From: Thermodesulfovibrionales bacterium
GTDB lineage: Bacteria; Nitrospirota; Thermodesulfovibrionia; Thermodesulfovibrionales; SM23-35
Assembly: GCA_022013235.1 (NCBI GenBank)
Contig: JAKLQR010000040.1
Span: 1 to 8,082 of the forward strand
Direction: 5' to 3'
Length of the DNA stretch: 8,082 nt
Shown here: in pieces, positions 1 through 6,202 of the stretch
Numbering within the stretch: the first letter of the stretch is position 1
Layout: the number at the start of each line of letters is the position of its first letter
Notes under the pieces: model-generated
The model's database searches: none
What the model was told of the DNA's origin: nothing
Seen by the model: the letters and a program-made list of their open reading frames with translations, nothing else
Made by a program: the position numbers and the translations under genes

Positions 1-1136
1 AAGTGAACTATAATTGCGGAAATGCCTTTAAAGATAAAGAACAATTCGATGAAGCTGTCACCTGCTGCAAAAAAGCATTGCAGATTGATCCTTATAATTC
101 TTGTATATTCGTAAATTTAGGATATGTTCTGGAGAAAAAGGGTGATCTGAGTGACGCGATCGTATATTATCAGGAGGCACTTAAGCTCAACCCTGATAAC
201 GGACTTGCACATTTTAATCTGGGAAATGCTTTTCTCAATAAAGGGCTCCTTGATGACGCAATACGACATTATCAGAAAACTTTAGCTATTGATCCGAACT
301 ATGCTGATGCGTATATGTGCCTGGGAGGCATTTTGCGGGATAAAGGGCTCTTTGATGAAGCGGTACACTATTTTCGAAAAGCGGTGGCTATCAATCCTGA
401 TGATGCTGATGCATATAACTTTCTGGGAGAAATTTTACAGAGGAAAGGGCAACTCGATGAAGCGATATATTGCTTTGAAGAAGCTGTCCGGATTAATCCC
501 GGCCTGATAATCTATAACAATCTGTTTTTAAAAATTTCAAAAGGGGTTATTCATGTCGGAGCAAACCTGGGGCAGGAGCGGGAACTGTATGCGGCGTTTG
601 GACTGAATGTCGTATGGATTGAACCTATTCCTGAAGTGTACCAAAGGCTGAATACTCTGATTGGTTCTTATCCTGGTCAGAGGGCATTCTGTTATTTGGT
701 GACCGATGTCGATGACAAGGAATATTTGTTTCATATAAGCAATAAAGGAGGAGGAGCTTCTTCGATTTATGAACTGGCTGGTCACAGGGGACTATGGCCG
801 GATGTGACCTACACAGAGACTATCACCTTGAGGAGTATTACGCTGCTATCACTTGTAAAAAAAGAGAGTCTTGATTTGACTGAATACGACGTACTTGTTC
901 TGGATACTCAGGGCTCGGAATTGCTGATCCTGAAAGGCGCAAGAAGTCTTTTGCCAGGGATCCGCTATGTCAGGGCTGAAGTGGCAGACTTTGAATCGTA
1001 TGCTGGCTGCTGCAGGCTTGACGACCTGGATGCTTTCTTCAAGGAATGTGGCTTCCGAATGATTGCAAAGGAAAGGTTTGCATATAAGAAAGATACAGGG
1101 TCATATTATGAGGTTCTTTACGGGCGTGAAGCTTAA
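1..1136 (+). CDS. TPR-repeat protein with C-terminal FkbM-family methyltransferase domain (5' end outside window)
   Basis: Predicted SAM-dependent O-methyltransferase on a TPR scaffold, probably acting on a glycan. The frame is open to the left edge. Its first complete codon, a GTG at 3, falls exactly at the start of a TPR unit, so the true start probably lies upstream. Numbering from that codon, residues 1-170 are five consecutive 34-residue TPR units, each ending in a (D/N)P-type turn. Residues 181-192 (GVIHVGANLGQE) are the SAM-binding motif I of FkbM enzymes. E207 in WIEPIPEVYQRL is the acidic residue expected after strand 2. Residues 298-313 (LVLDTQGSELLILKGA) carry the family's D-x-QG-x-E-x3-L-x-GA signature. 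The domain looks complete and ends at TAA 1134-1136. FkbM members methylate sugar or polyketide hydroxyls; the acceptor here cannot be read. The gene converges on the minus-strand GT41 gene. Family assignment is firm, substrate unknown. Confidence 0.9.
   Translation, partial: VNYNCGNAFKDKEQFDEAVTCCKKALQIDPYNSCIFVNLGYVLEKKGDLSDAIVYYQEALKLNPDNGLAHFNLGNAFLNKGLLDDAIRHYQKTLAIDPNYADAYMCLGGILRDKGLFDEAVHYFRKAVAINPDDADAYNFLGEILQRKGQLDEAIYCFEEAVRINPGLIIYNNLFLKISKGVIHVGANLGQERELYAAFGLNVVWIEPIPEVYQRLNTLIGSYPGQRAFCYLVTDVDDKEYLFHISNKGGGASSIYELAGHRGLWPDVTYTETITLRSITLLSLVKKESLDLTEYDVLVLDTQGSELLILKGARSLLPGIRYVRAEVADFESYAGCCRLDDLDAFFKECGFRMIAKERFAYKKDTGSYYEVLYGREA
3..512 (+). repeat. Five tandem 102-bp TPR-coding units
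   Basis: Five in-frame units of 34 codons encode the TPR scaffold of the FkbM protein. Similarity persists at DNA level between units 3 and 4: the 22-mer starting at 238 (ATAAAGGGCTC...) recurs at 340, exactly 102 bases later, with 20 of 22 bases identical. This indicates a relatively recent unit duplication or homogenisation rather than only conserved protein. Confidence 0.8.
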
Positions 1137-1171
1137 GGTGAGTAGAAACCTGTCTGCTCAGAAGAATCTGC

Positions 1172-1199
1172 CGCTTACCCTGCGCTGAAGCAGCAAGCG
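1172..1199. terminator. Weak bulged hairpin between convergent genes
   Basis: CGCTT (1172-1176) can pair with AAGCG (1195-1199), and GCTG (1184-1187) with CAGC (1191-1194) around an AAG loop, leaving a seven-base bulge on one side. It lies in the 63-base gap between two convergent stop codons, where a shared terminator would be expected. There is no U-tract on either side, so a Rho-independent role is doubtful. Confidence 0.2.
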
Positions 1200-3149
1200 T
1201 CAGTTCACACGTTCAATAGTTGTGCACCATGTCTCCCATATTCTCCGATAACAAGCTTCCAGGTTAAGGGTGAACTGTTTTGCTTCCATTAGCGGCGATT
1301 GAGTCATCATCCTCCGTAAATCTTTTCTAAGGGTCTGCAGTTTTTCAATGTCTATCGACAGCGCAGCAGCTTTTTCGACATATTCGAGTTGAGACTTGGC
1401 AATAAGTTCGGAAAGCCCAATATTCGAGAGCAAGCTTACCCCAACCCGTGATGCATGAGTTGTTCCTTCGAGAGTGATGACGGGAACCCCCATCCAGAGG
1501 GCTTCGCAGGTTGTCGTCGTTCCATTGTAGGGAAATGGATCAAGCCCTATATCGATTTGATTATATATGCGTAAGTGCTCTCGTGGAGAAGGGCAGGGCT
1601 CCAAGAAATCGACTCTTTCCGCCCGAATGCCTTCGTGAAGAAAGCTCTCTCTTGCATATGAGCGGGTTGCTTTATCAAAAAAACTGAGGGATTTCAATAT
1701 GAGACGCGAATTGGGAAGGATTTTTAATATTTTGGACCAGAGTGCTATGACCTGAGGGCCGACTTTTACAAAATTGTTCAATGACCCAAAGGTGATATGT
1801 CCTGTAGCTGATACTGGCGGATTGCCTATGTCAGGACAATCGTTGTCCGGGAGATAGCATAAGAAAGATTCCGGTAGCCGTATCAGTTTTTCAGAATAGC
1901 ATTGTTCTGATATTCCGACCGGATCAGTGTATCCGTCGACTATCTTGTAGTCAATTGTCGAGAGGCCTGTGGTGGAAGGGTACCCTATCCAGCTTGCCTG
2001 AACCGGTGCTGGTTTGCGGGCGAATAAGAGAATACGGTTTACTCCCCCCGTATGTCCTGCAAGGTCAACGAGCACGTCAATCTTTTCTCTGTGTATTGAT
2101 TCTGCAGCTTCTGCGTCAGGCAAGCCCGCTATATTTATGAAATGTTCTGCATATTTTTCAATGCGATCTGTAACTTCGTCAGGTGTTGAGACGTCAGAAT
2201 AACAGAATATTTCACAGGAATCTCTGTTGTGATTGATCAGCACAGGTTCAATGAAATACGCAACAGAATGACGTTGAAAGTCGGGCGAAACATACCCGAT
2301 TTTGAGCCGGCGGTTTGATGAGCGATCATGTGCATGGGGAGCAATTTGGGCATACAAGGACTCTTCAAATTGTTCTGCAAAATGCAAATGCTCAGAGAGA
2401 ACAGCATGCCCATCAAATCTGGGCAGATAGCTTGTCAGCATCAATAAAGCCTGATGAACTTTTACTTCATCCGGCTTTATCAGAATGGCTTTTTTAAACC
2501 ATAACTCAGCTTCATCTGTTTTACCCTGAGTCATCAGGGTGTTCCCAAGAATGTAATATGCGAGAACGTCGGATGGATTTATCTGTAAGATTTTTTGGCA
2601 TACATGTATAGCCTCGTCAAGGCGCCATTTATTCACAAGCGCTCCTGCCAGACCATGATATGCCTGAATAAAAGAGGGATTGTTCCTAATGGCTTTATGG
2701 AAGTAAGCTATGGCGTCATCGTATTGCTTTTTTTGCTGCAGGAGATTCCCCGCATGGAAATATGCTTCTGCCGAATTCGGATCAGTTTTCAAGAGTTGCA
2801 TATAGGCATGGATTGCATCGTCGATCAATCCCTTTTTTTGGAGAGCCATCCCAAGGGCAAGATATGCGTCTAGGTTGCCTGTATGAAATTGAATTGATTT
2901 TTTTATATAGTGTATTGCTAAATCGTAATTTTCTGATTGAGCATGGATAATCCCGAGGAAATATAAAATATCCGGATCGTCTGGTTTTTGTACAAGCGCT
3001 TTTTTGAAAAGATGCTCTGCTTGATGCAAATTGCCGGACTGATAATGCTGAAGAGCTGACGGGATACAATGGGGATGGGTTGTTTTTTTACTCTTTTTCA
3101 ATCCTTTCCCCCTTGGTCTTCTTCTGTGCATTGCCTGCGATTTCTCCAC
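1200..3149 (-). CDS. TPR-repeat SPINDLY/GT41-family O-linked N-acetylglucosaminyltransferase-like protein (six TPRs)
   Basis: Predicted UDP-sugar-dependent transferase of the SPINDLY/OGT family (GT41), which glycosylates Ser/Thr of proteins; cytoplasmic, with no signal peptide or membrane segment. Residues 1-27 are strongly basic (RRRPRGKGLKKSKK). Six TPRs span about 30-230. The catalytic region is about 281-642: GYVSPDFQRHSVAYF with H294 at the position of the conserved OGT histidine, AGHT at 365-368, KPAPVQASWIGYP at 379-391, NNFVK with K462 at the position of the OGT active-site lysine, and GLDPFPYNGTTTTCEALW at 535-552 for UDP binding. The chosen start is a GTG at 3149 with AAGG five bases upstream. 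An ATG at codon 7 (3131) is a possible alternative and changes nothing in the domains. It is the only minus-strand gene here and a clear paralogue of the gene at 3413. The donor sugar is inferred from family. Confidence 0.92.
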   Translation of the reverse strand: MEKSQAMHRRRPRGKGLKKSKKTTHPHCIPSALQHYQSGNLHQAEHLFKKALVQKPDDPDILYFLGIIHAQSENYDLAIHYIKKSIQFHTGNLDAYLALGMALQKKGLIDDAIHAYMQLLKTDPNSAEAYFHAGNLLQQKKQYDDAIAYFHKAIRNNPSFIQAYHGLAGALVNKWRLDEAIHVCQKILQINPSDVLAYYILGNTLMTQGKTDEAELWFKKAILIKPDEVKVHQALLMLTSYLPRFDGHAVLSEHLHFAEQFEESLYAQIAPHAHDRSSNRRLKIGYVSPDFQRHSVAYFIEPVLINHNRDSCEIFCYSDVSTPDEVTDRIEKYAEHFINIAGLPDAEAAESIHREKIDVLVDLAGHTGGVNRILLFARKPAPVQASWIGYPSTTGLSTIDYKIVDGYTDPVGISEQCYSEKLIRLPESFLCYLPDNDCPDIGNPPVSATGHITFGSLNNFVKVGPQVIALWSKILKILPNSRLILKSLSFFDKATRSYARESFLHEGIRAERVDFLEPCPSPREHLRIYNQIDIGLDPFPYNGTTTTCEALWMGVPVITLEGTTHASRVGVSLLSNIGLSELIAKSQLEYVEKAAALSIDIEKLQTLRKDLRRMMTQSPLMEAKQFTLNLEACYRRIWETWCTTIERVN

Positions 3150-3198
3150 CGGTACCTTGTCCAGGGTTTGACCGCTATACCTCGGCTCCGGAGGAGAC

Positions 3199-3266
3199 TA
3201 ACTCTCTGCGTTTTCATGAAGGCCATCCATCTGTCGATTCTCGGCTCTTATCCGCATAGAGAGTTA
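3199..3266. repeat. Inverted repeat with 12-base arms and 42-base loop
   Basis: Left arm 3199-3210 (TAACTCTCTGCG) is fully complementary to 3253-3266 except for a two-base TA bulge in the right arm. It could be the stem of a structured leader RNA, or an operator. There is no flanking U-tract, so it is not a simple terminator. Confidence 0.5.
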
Positions 3267-3384
3267 CTGCGTACTTCCCGGTCCCACGATTATGTGGCAA
3301 GGGAGCCCGTCAATTATATTTCTCGCAATCTTTATGAATTATAACAAAAAATAACAAAAGTAGCCTGTACCTTTATCCCCGGTG

Positions 3385-3390
3385 TATAAT
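3385..3390 (+). promoter_or_regulatory. Candidate -10 element for the plus-strand GT41 gene
   Basis: A perfect TATAAT hexamer lies 22 bases before the first ATG (3413). No good -35 is seen 16-18 bases upstream. Initiation near 3396-3398 would give a leader of about 16 bases to ATG 3413, or about 40 bases to ATG 3437, which has a proper ribosome binding site. Only the hexamer is seen; promoter function is inferred. Confidence 0.35.
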
Positions 3391-3412
3391 AAAGTGGACT
3401 TGGTCAAAACTT

Positions 3413-5101
3413 ATGGATAGAAACGGAGCGTTGCATATGGCAAGCAATTACAGGCATAAAGGGGAGCTGGAGCAGGCGGAATTGACCTACAGGGAACGTT
3501 TAAAGCTTCGCCCCGAAGACCCGGATGTATATTATGAACTGGGCAATGTCTTGCAGGAGAAAGAATTGTTTCATGAAGCCGCTGATTGTTATCGGCAGGC
3601 TATTCGATTACATCCGGATTTTGCACAGGCCCACAATCGTCTGGGAAATATTTCCGGGAAAAAAGGGGACGTTAAGGAAGCGATAGCATTTTATCAGAAA
3701 GCCGTCCAGCTTGATCCCAATCTCGCCGAGGCATGGAATAACCTCGGAAGCCTGGCACAGGCAAAAGGACGACTGGATGAGGCGAGAAAATATTTTCGCA
3801 AGGCTGCACGAATTAAGCCCGGTGATTACCAGCATCATAAGAATCTCGTTTTCTCGATGCTCTACAATCCCCGCTGTGATGCTCAAGGCATATATTCAGA
3901 GCATCTTCGCCTGGCAAAACGTTTTGAAAAACCGTTGCTCCGCACCCTTATCCCCCATACCAATAAAAAAACAGTTGATCGCAAGCTGAGAATCGGATAT
4001 GTCTCTCCTGATTTCAGAAGGCATTCAGTTGCCTATTTCATTGAGCCTGCACTGTCTTCTCACAACAGGGAACAGTTTGAAATATTCTGTTATTCGACAA
4101 GTGCTTCCGAAGACGAAGTGACTCACCGAATTCAAGGCAGTGCGGATCACTGGAAGAATATATCAGGAATGCAGGAAGAAAATGCGGCAGACCTGATCAG
4201 GAATGACACTATAGACATCCTTGTGGATCTTGCAGGGCACACGCATAACGGGAGGCTCCAGTTGTTTGCTTTGAAACCCGCTCCTGTCCAGGCACGCTGG
4301 ATAGGGTATCCTGCCACAACTGGATTTTCCAGCATAGAGTATAAGATTGTTGATGGGTTCACTGACCCTCCCGGCGAAGGGGAACGCTTTTACACCGAGC
4401 GTCTTGTCCGACTGCCAGAGAGCTTCCTCTGTTATCTGCCTGAAAGGGATAGCCCTGAGGTCGGCGATCTTCCGGCCTTGGGAAACGAGGAGATAACCTT
4501 CGGATCGTTCAACGAATTCGCCAAAACAACTCCGGCAGTTATTAAAGTCTGGGCGTCTATTCTCAAGAGGATCCCGAATTCTTTTTTAATCCTGAAAGCG
4601 ATAAGTTTTAAAGACGTAAGCATCTGCCGGTCCGTGAAGGAAATGTTTGCGCGACATGGTATCGGTTTGGACCAGATCGAGCTGTTGCCCTTCACGGCAT
4701 CCTTCCGGGAACATCTCAATTTATACAATCAGATCGATATCGGTCTTGATCCGTTCCCTTATAATGGTACGACCACAACCTGCGAAGCGCTCTGGATGGG
4801 AGTGCCCGTTATCACTCTGGAGGGGAACAGGCATGCATCCCGCGTGGGGGTGAGCCTTCTCTCAAATATTGGGCTTTCCGAACTTGTTGCGAAGTTAGAA
4901 CAAGAATATGTCGAAAAAGCTGTTGATTTGGCGAATGACCTGGGTAGACTGAAGTCACTCAGAGGACGACTGCGTGATATGATGGCACGTTCACCGTTAA
5001 TGAATGCGAAAGGGTTTGCCCTTAATCTGGAAGACTGCTATCGCAGAATGTGGGAGGCATGGTGCAAGAAAAAAGAACCGGTGAAGAAAGGTCTCAGGTG
5101 A
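3413..5101 (+). CDS. TPR-repeat SPINDLY/GT41-family O-linked N-acetylglucosaminyltransferase-like protein (four TPRs)
   Basis: Second predicted GT41 protein glycosyltransferase of the window, cytoplasmic. About four TPRs span residues 5-140, then a linker and the catalytic region at about 191-551. Landmarks are GYVSPDFRRHSVAYF with H204, AGHT at 274-277, LKPAPVQARWIGYP at 287-300, NEFAK with K371, GLDPFPYNGTTTTCEALW at 444-461 and HASRVGVSLLSNIGLSEL at 474-491. All key positions seen in GT41 enzymes are present. Compared with the minus-strand paralogue it lacks two TPRs and the basic N-terminus, but the catalytic halves align with a single one-residue gap and well over half the residues identical. 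The ATG at 3413 lacks a ribosome binding site. ATG 3437 (codon 9) has GGAG at 3425-3428 with an eight-base gap and may be the real start, giving 554 residues. The protein substrate is unknown. Confidence 0.92.
   Translation: MDRNGALHMASNYRHKGELEQAELTYRERLKLRPEDPDVYYELGNVLQEKELFHEAADCYRQAIRLHPDFAQAHNRLGNISGKKGDVKEAIAFYQKAVQLDPNLAEAWNNLGSLAQAKGRLDEARKYFRKAARIKPGDYQHHKNLVFSMLYNPRCDAQGIYSEHLRLAKRFEKPLLRTLIPHTNKKTVDRKLRIGYVSPDFRRHSVAYFIEPALSSHNREQFEIFCYSTSASEDEVTHRIQGSADHWKNISGMQEENAADLIRNDTIDILVDLAGHTHNGRLQLFALKPAPVQARWIGYPATTGFSSIEYKIVDGFTDPPGEGERFYTERLVRLPESFLCYLPERDSPEVGDLPALGNEEITFGSFNEFAKTTPAVIKVWASILKRIPNSFLILKAISFKDVSICRSVKEMFARHGIGLDQIELLPFTASFREHLNLYNQIDIGLDPFPYNGTTTTCEALWMGVPVITLEGNRHASRVGVSLLSNIGLSELVAKLEQEYVEKAVDLANDLGRLKSLRGRLRDMMARSPLMNAKGFALNLEDCYRRMWEAWCKKKEPVKKGLR
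3425..3428 (+). promoter_or_regulatory. Ribosome binding site favouring the internal start at 3437
   Basis: GGAG lies eight bases before ATG 3437, whereas no purine-rich site stands at a useful distance before ATG 3413. Against this, residues 5-10 encoded from the longer start (GALHMA) still fit the first helix of the N-terminal TPR, so the start remains open. Confidence 0.4.
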
Positions 5102-5121
5102 CGATACAAACAGCCTGCATG

Positions 5122-5146
5122 AAAGTTCAGGAAATTCTGAAGTTTT
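5122..5146 (+). terminator. Weak candidate terminator after the plus-strand GT41 gene
   Basis: TTCAG (5126-5130) pairs with CTGAA (5137-5141) around GAAATT. After one G-G mismatch, an AAA/TTT extension runs into TTTT (5143-5146). It begins 21 bases after the stop. The stem is short and poor in GC, so termination would be inefficient. Confidence 0.3.
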
Positions 5147-5291
5147 GCCGTGCAATACGTAATTGCAGATTTGGGAGACTGAAAAGGCGTTTTCCGACGC
5201 TTCTATAAGTGTTGCCCCATAAGTGAGAAATGCTTCAGTCCAAAGCGACAATTATACGACATTTTCTTATCTTCGGACACCTTGAAATGTT

Positions 5292-6173
5292 ATGAAAAAA
5301 ACAGTTGATGTGGCAATAAATGTATATGGCAAGCCTTATCAGACGCTGGCTGCTTTAAAAACGCTCATGCTGCACAGTGGAGAGCATATAGATAGAATAT
5401 ACTTTATTCAGGAGCGTAAACAGCCACCCTGGGGTGCTAATTTTGATATCGTTCTGCAGAAATTTGAAAATATAGAACTTTTTGTCCCCGAGCATTTTCT
5501 GTTTGTCTACTATACAGAAAGGGCACAATATAAAAATAAAGATTATAGGCTGAGTATAAGGTATCAATATGCCTGGGAAAATACTGATAAGAATTATTTA
5601 TATATAACCCATAATGACATGATGTATACGGATGATATTGTCGGCGCTATGTTGAAGGTGCTGAGGAATGGAGAGTATGTGGGGGTCGGGCAGATAGGCA
5701 GGTGCTGGGAATGTCCCGCATTTCATGGAAAAAAGTGCAGCGGTGATACATATTTGCACTACACCCCGACATATGAGGAAGTTCTTGCCCTGACGGAGAA
5801 GTATCCGCATAAAAAAAGTCAAGAACATGATGCGTTGATTGACAGAACCCATCCGATGCCGTTGCCTTCTTGCAGGGTGAATGAATGGGCCTGCCTGATA
5901 AATTTGGAGAAGGTACAACACGAAGTTGTTCCGTTTGGTATAGTTGATCCCTTTGGGGCGATGATAGGAATCGATACTGCAACCCAGTGGTTTAGAGATT
6001 TGACTGTGAAAGGGTTCAGATTTAAGAATATGGATATTGATAAATATTGCAGACACGGCTGGGGAAAACATCCAGGACATGAGACATCGTGCAATTCAGA
6101 GCATTACACAAACGCGGAAGATGAAGCTGTGGTATTTCTCGAAGATATTCTTCGAGAGGATTTAAATATCTGA
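5292..6173 (+). CDS. Putative GT-A-fold glycosyltransferase-like protein, family not recognised
   Basis: A 293-residue soluble protein without signal peptide or TPRs. The N-terminus (VDVAINVYGKPYQTLAAL, residues 5-22) resembles the first strand and helix of GT2/GT-A glycosyltransferases. Residues 102-118 (YLYITHNDMMYTDDIVG) sit where such enzymes carry the metal-binding DxD after a hydrophobic strand; here it reads HND, so a metal or nucleotide-sugar site is plausible but atypical. Cysteines cluster at 138, 141 and 149 (RCWECPAFHGKKC). A His-rich stretch at 253-263 (CRHGWGKHPGH) lies near the C-terminus, where GT-A enzymes often place a metal-binding His. The ATG at 5292 lacks a strong Shine-Dalgarno; GGAC at 5275-5278 is too distant to be convincing. 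It is followed after 29 bases by a TPR protein, so the two are probably cotranscribed. Function is inferred from fold-like features and neighbourhood. Confidence 0.6.
   Translation: MKKTVDVAINVYGKPYQTLAALKTLMLHSGEHIDRIYFIQERKQPPWGANFDIVLQKFENIELFVPEHFLFVYYTERAQYKNKDYRLSIRYQYAWENTDKNYLYITHNDMMYTDDIVGAMLKVLRNGEYVGVGQIGRCWECPAFHGKKCSGDTYLHYTPTYEEVLALTEKYPHKKSQEHDALIDRTHPMPLPSCRVNEWACLINLEKVQHEVVPFGIVDPFGAMIGIDTATQWFRDLTVKGFRFKNMDIDKYCRHGWGKHPGHETSCNSEHYTNAEDEAVVFLEDILREDLNI
6137..6157. repeat. Perfect 9-bp inverted repeat at the 3' end of the glycosyltransferase-like gene
   Basis: TCTCGAAGA (6137-6145) and TCTTCGAGA (6149-6157) are exact reverse complements around TAT. The repeat lies inside codons near the C-terminus of the upstream gene, ending 13 bases before its stop and 45 bases before the next start. 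A T-rich run (TTTATTTTTT, 6179-6188) follows about 20 bases later, too far for a standard terminator. It could be an operator, an attenuating hairpin or chance. Confidence 0.45.
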
Positions 6174-6202
6174 CAAAATTTATTTTTTGAAGTAAAATAG
6201 AC

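Larger units (their letters stand above)
3150..3412. other. Divergent intergenic region with nested inverted repeats
   Basis: This 263-base gap separates two divergently transcribed GT41 genes and has no convincing gene. It contains an inverted repeat with 12-base arms, TAACTCTCTGCG (3199-3210) against CGCATAGAGAGTTA (3253-3266, two extra bases), with a 42-base loop. Further out, GGCTCC (3184-3189) is complementary to GGAGCC (3302-3307). CTCGGCTC occurs twice (3181-3188 and 3240-3247), and CTCCGGAG (3186-3193) is a palindrome. Two ten-base copies, ATAACAAAAA then ATAACAAAAG, lie in tandem at 3341-3360. If transcribed leftward, the structured part would form the 5' leader of the minus-strand gene. 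I do not recognise a known riboswitch or ncRNA. Confidence 0.45.

Noticed and set aside
1..512. CRISPR-like array suggested by regularly spaced similar sequence
   Set aside because: The periodicity is exactly 102 bases in frame, and the repeats encode TPR units. There are no short identical repeats with unique spacers.
3096..3231. Possible small minus-strand frame beginning MAFMKTQRVSLL that runs into the start of the GT41 gene in another frame
   Set aside because: It has no clear ribosome binding site and unnatural composition (Arg- and Trp-rich tail), and it is better explained by the structured leader region.
3181..3312. Group II intron or known riboswitch assignment for the structured intergenic region
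   Set aside because: I could not find domain V, a catalytic triad or any known aptamer signature, so only the repeats themselves are reported.
3069..3344. Plus-strand open frame of 91 codons covering the intergenic region and the 5' end of the minus-strand GT41 gene
   Set aside because: It overlaps well-supported coding sequence on the other strand, has no ribosome binding site, and its residues look like a frame shadow with no domain.
5181..5194. GAAAA-GGCG-TTTTC hairpin as a terminator before the gene at 5292
   Set aside because: The stem is only five mostly A-T pairs and no U-tract follows; it is too weak to annotate.
5598..6080. Minus-strand open frame of 160 codons opposite the glycosyltransferase-like gene
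   Set aside because: It lies wholly antisense to a gene with coherent fold-like features. The translation has no recognisable motif and there is no promoter or ribosome binding site.
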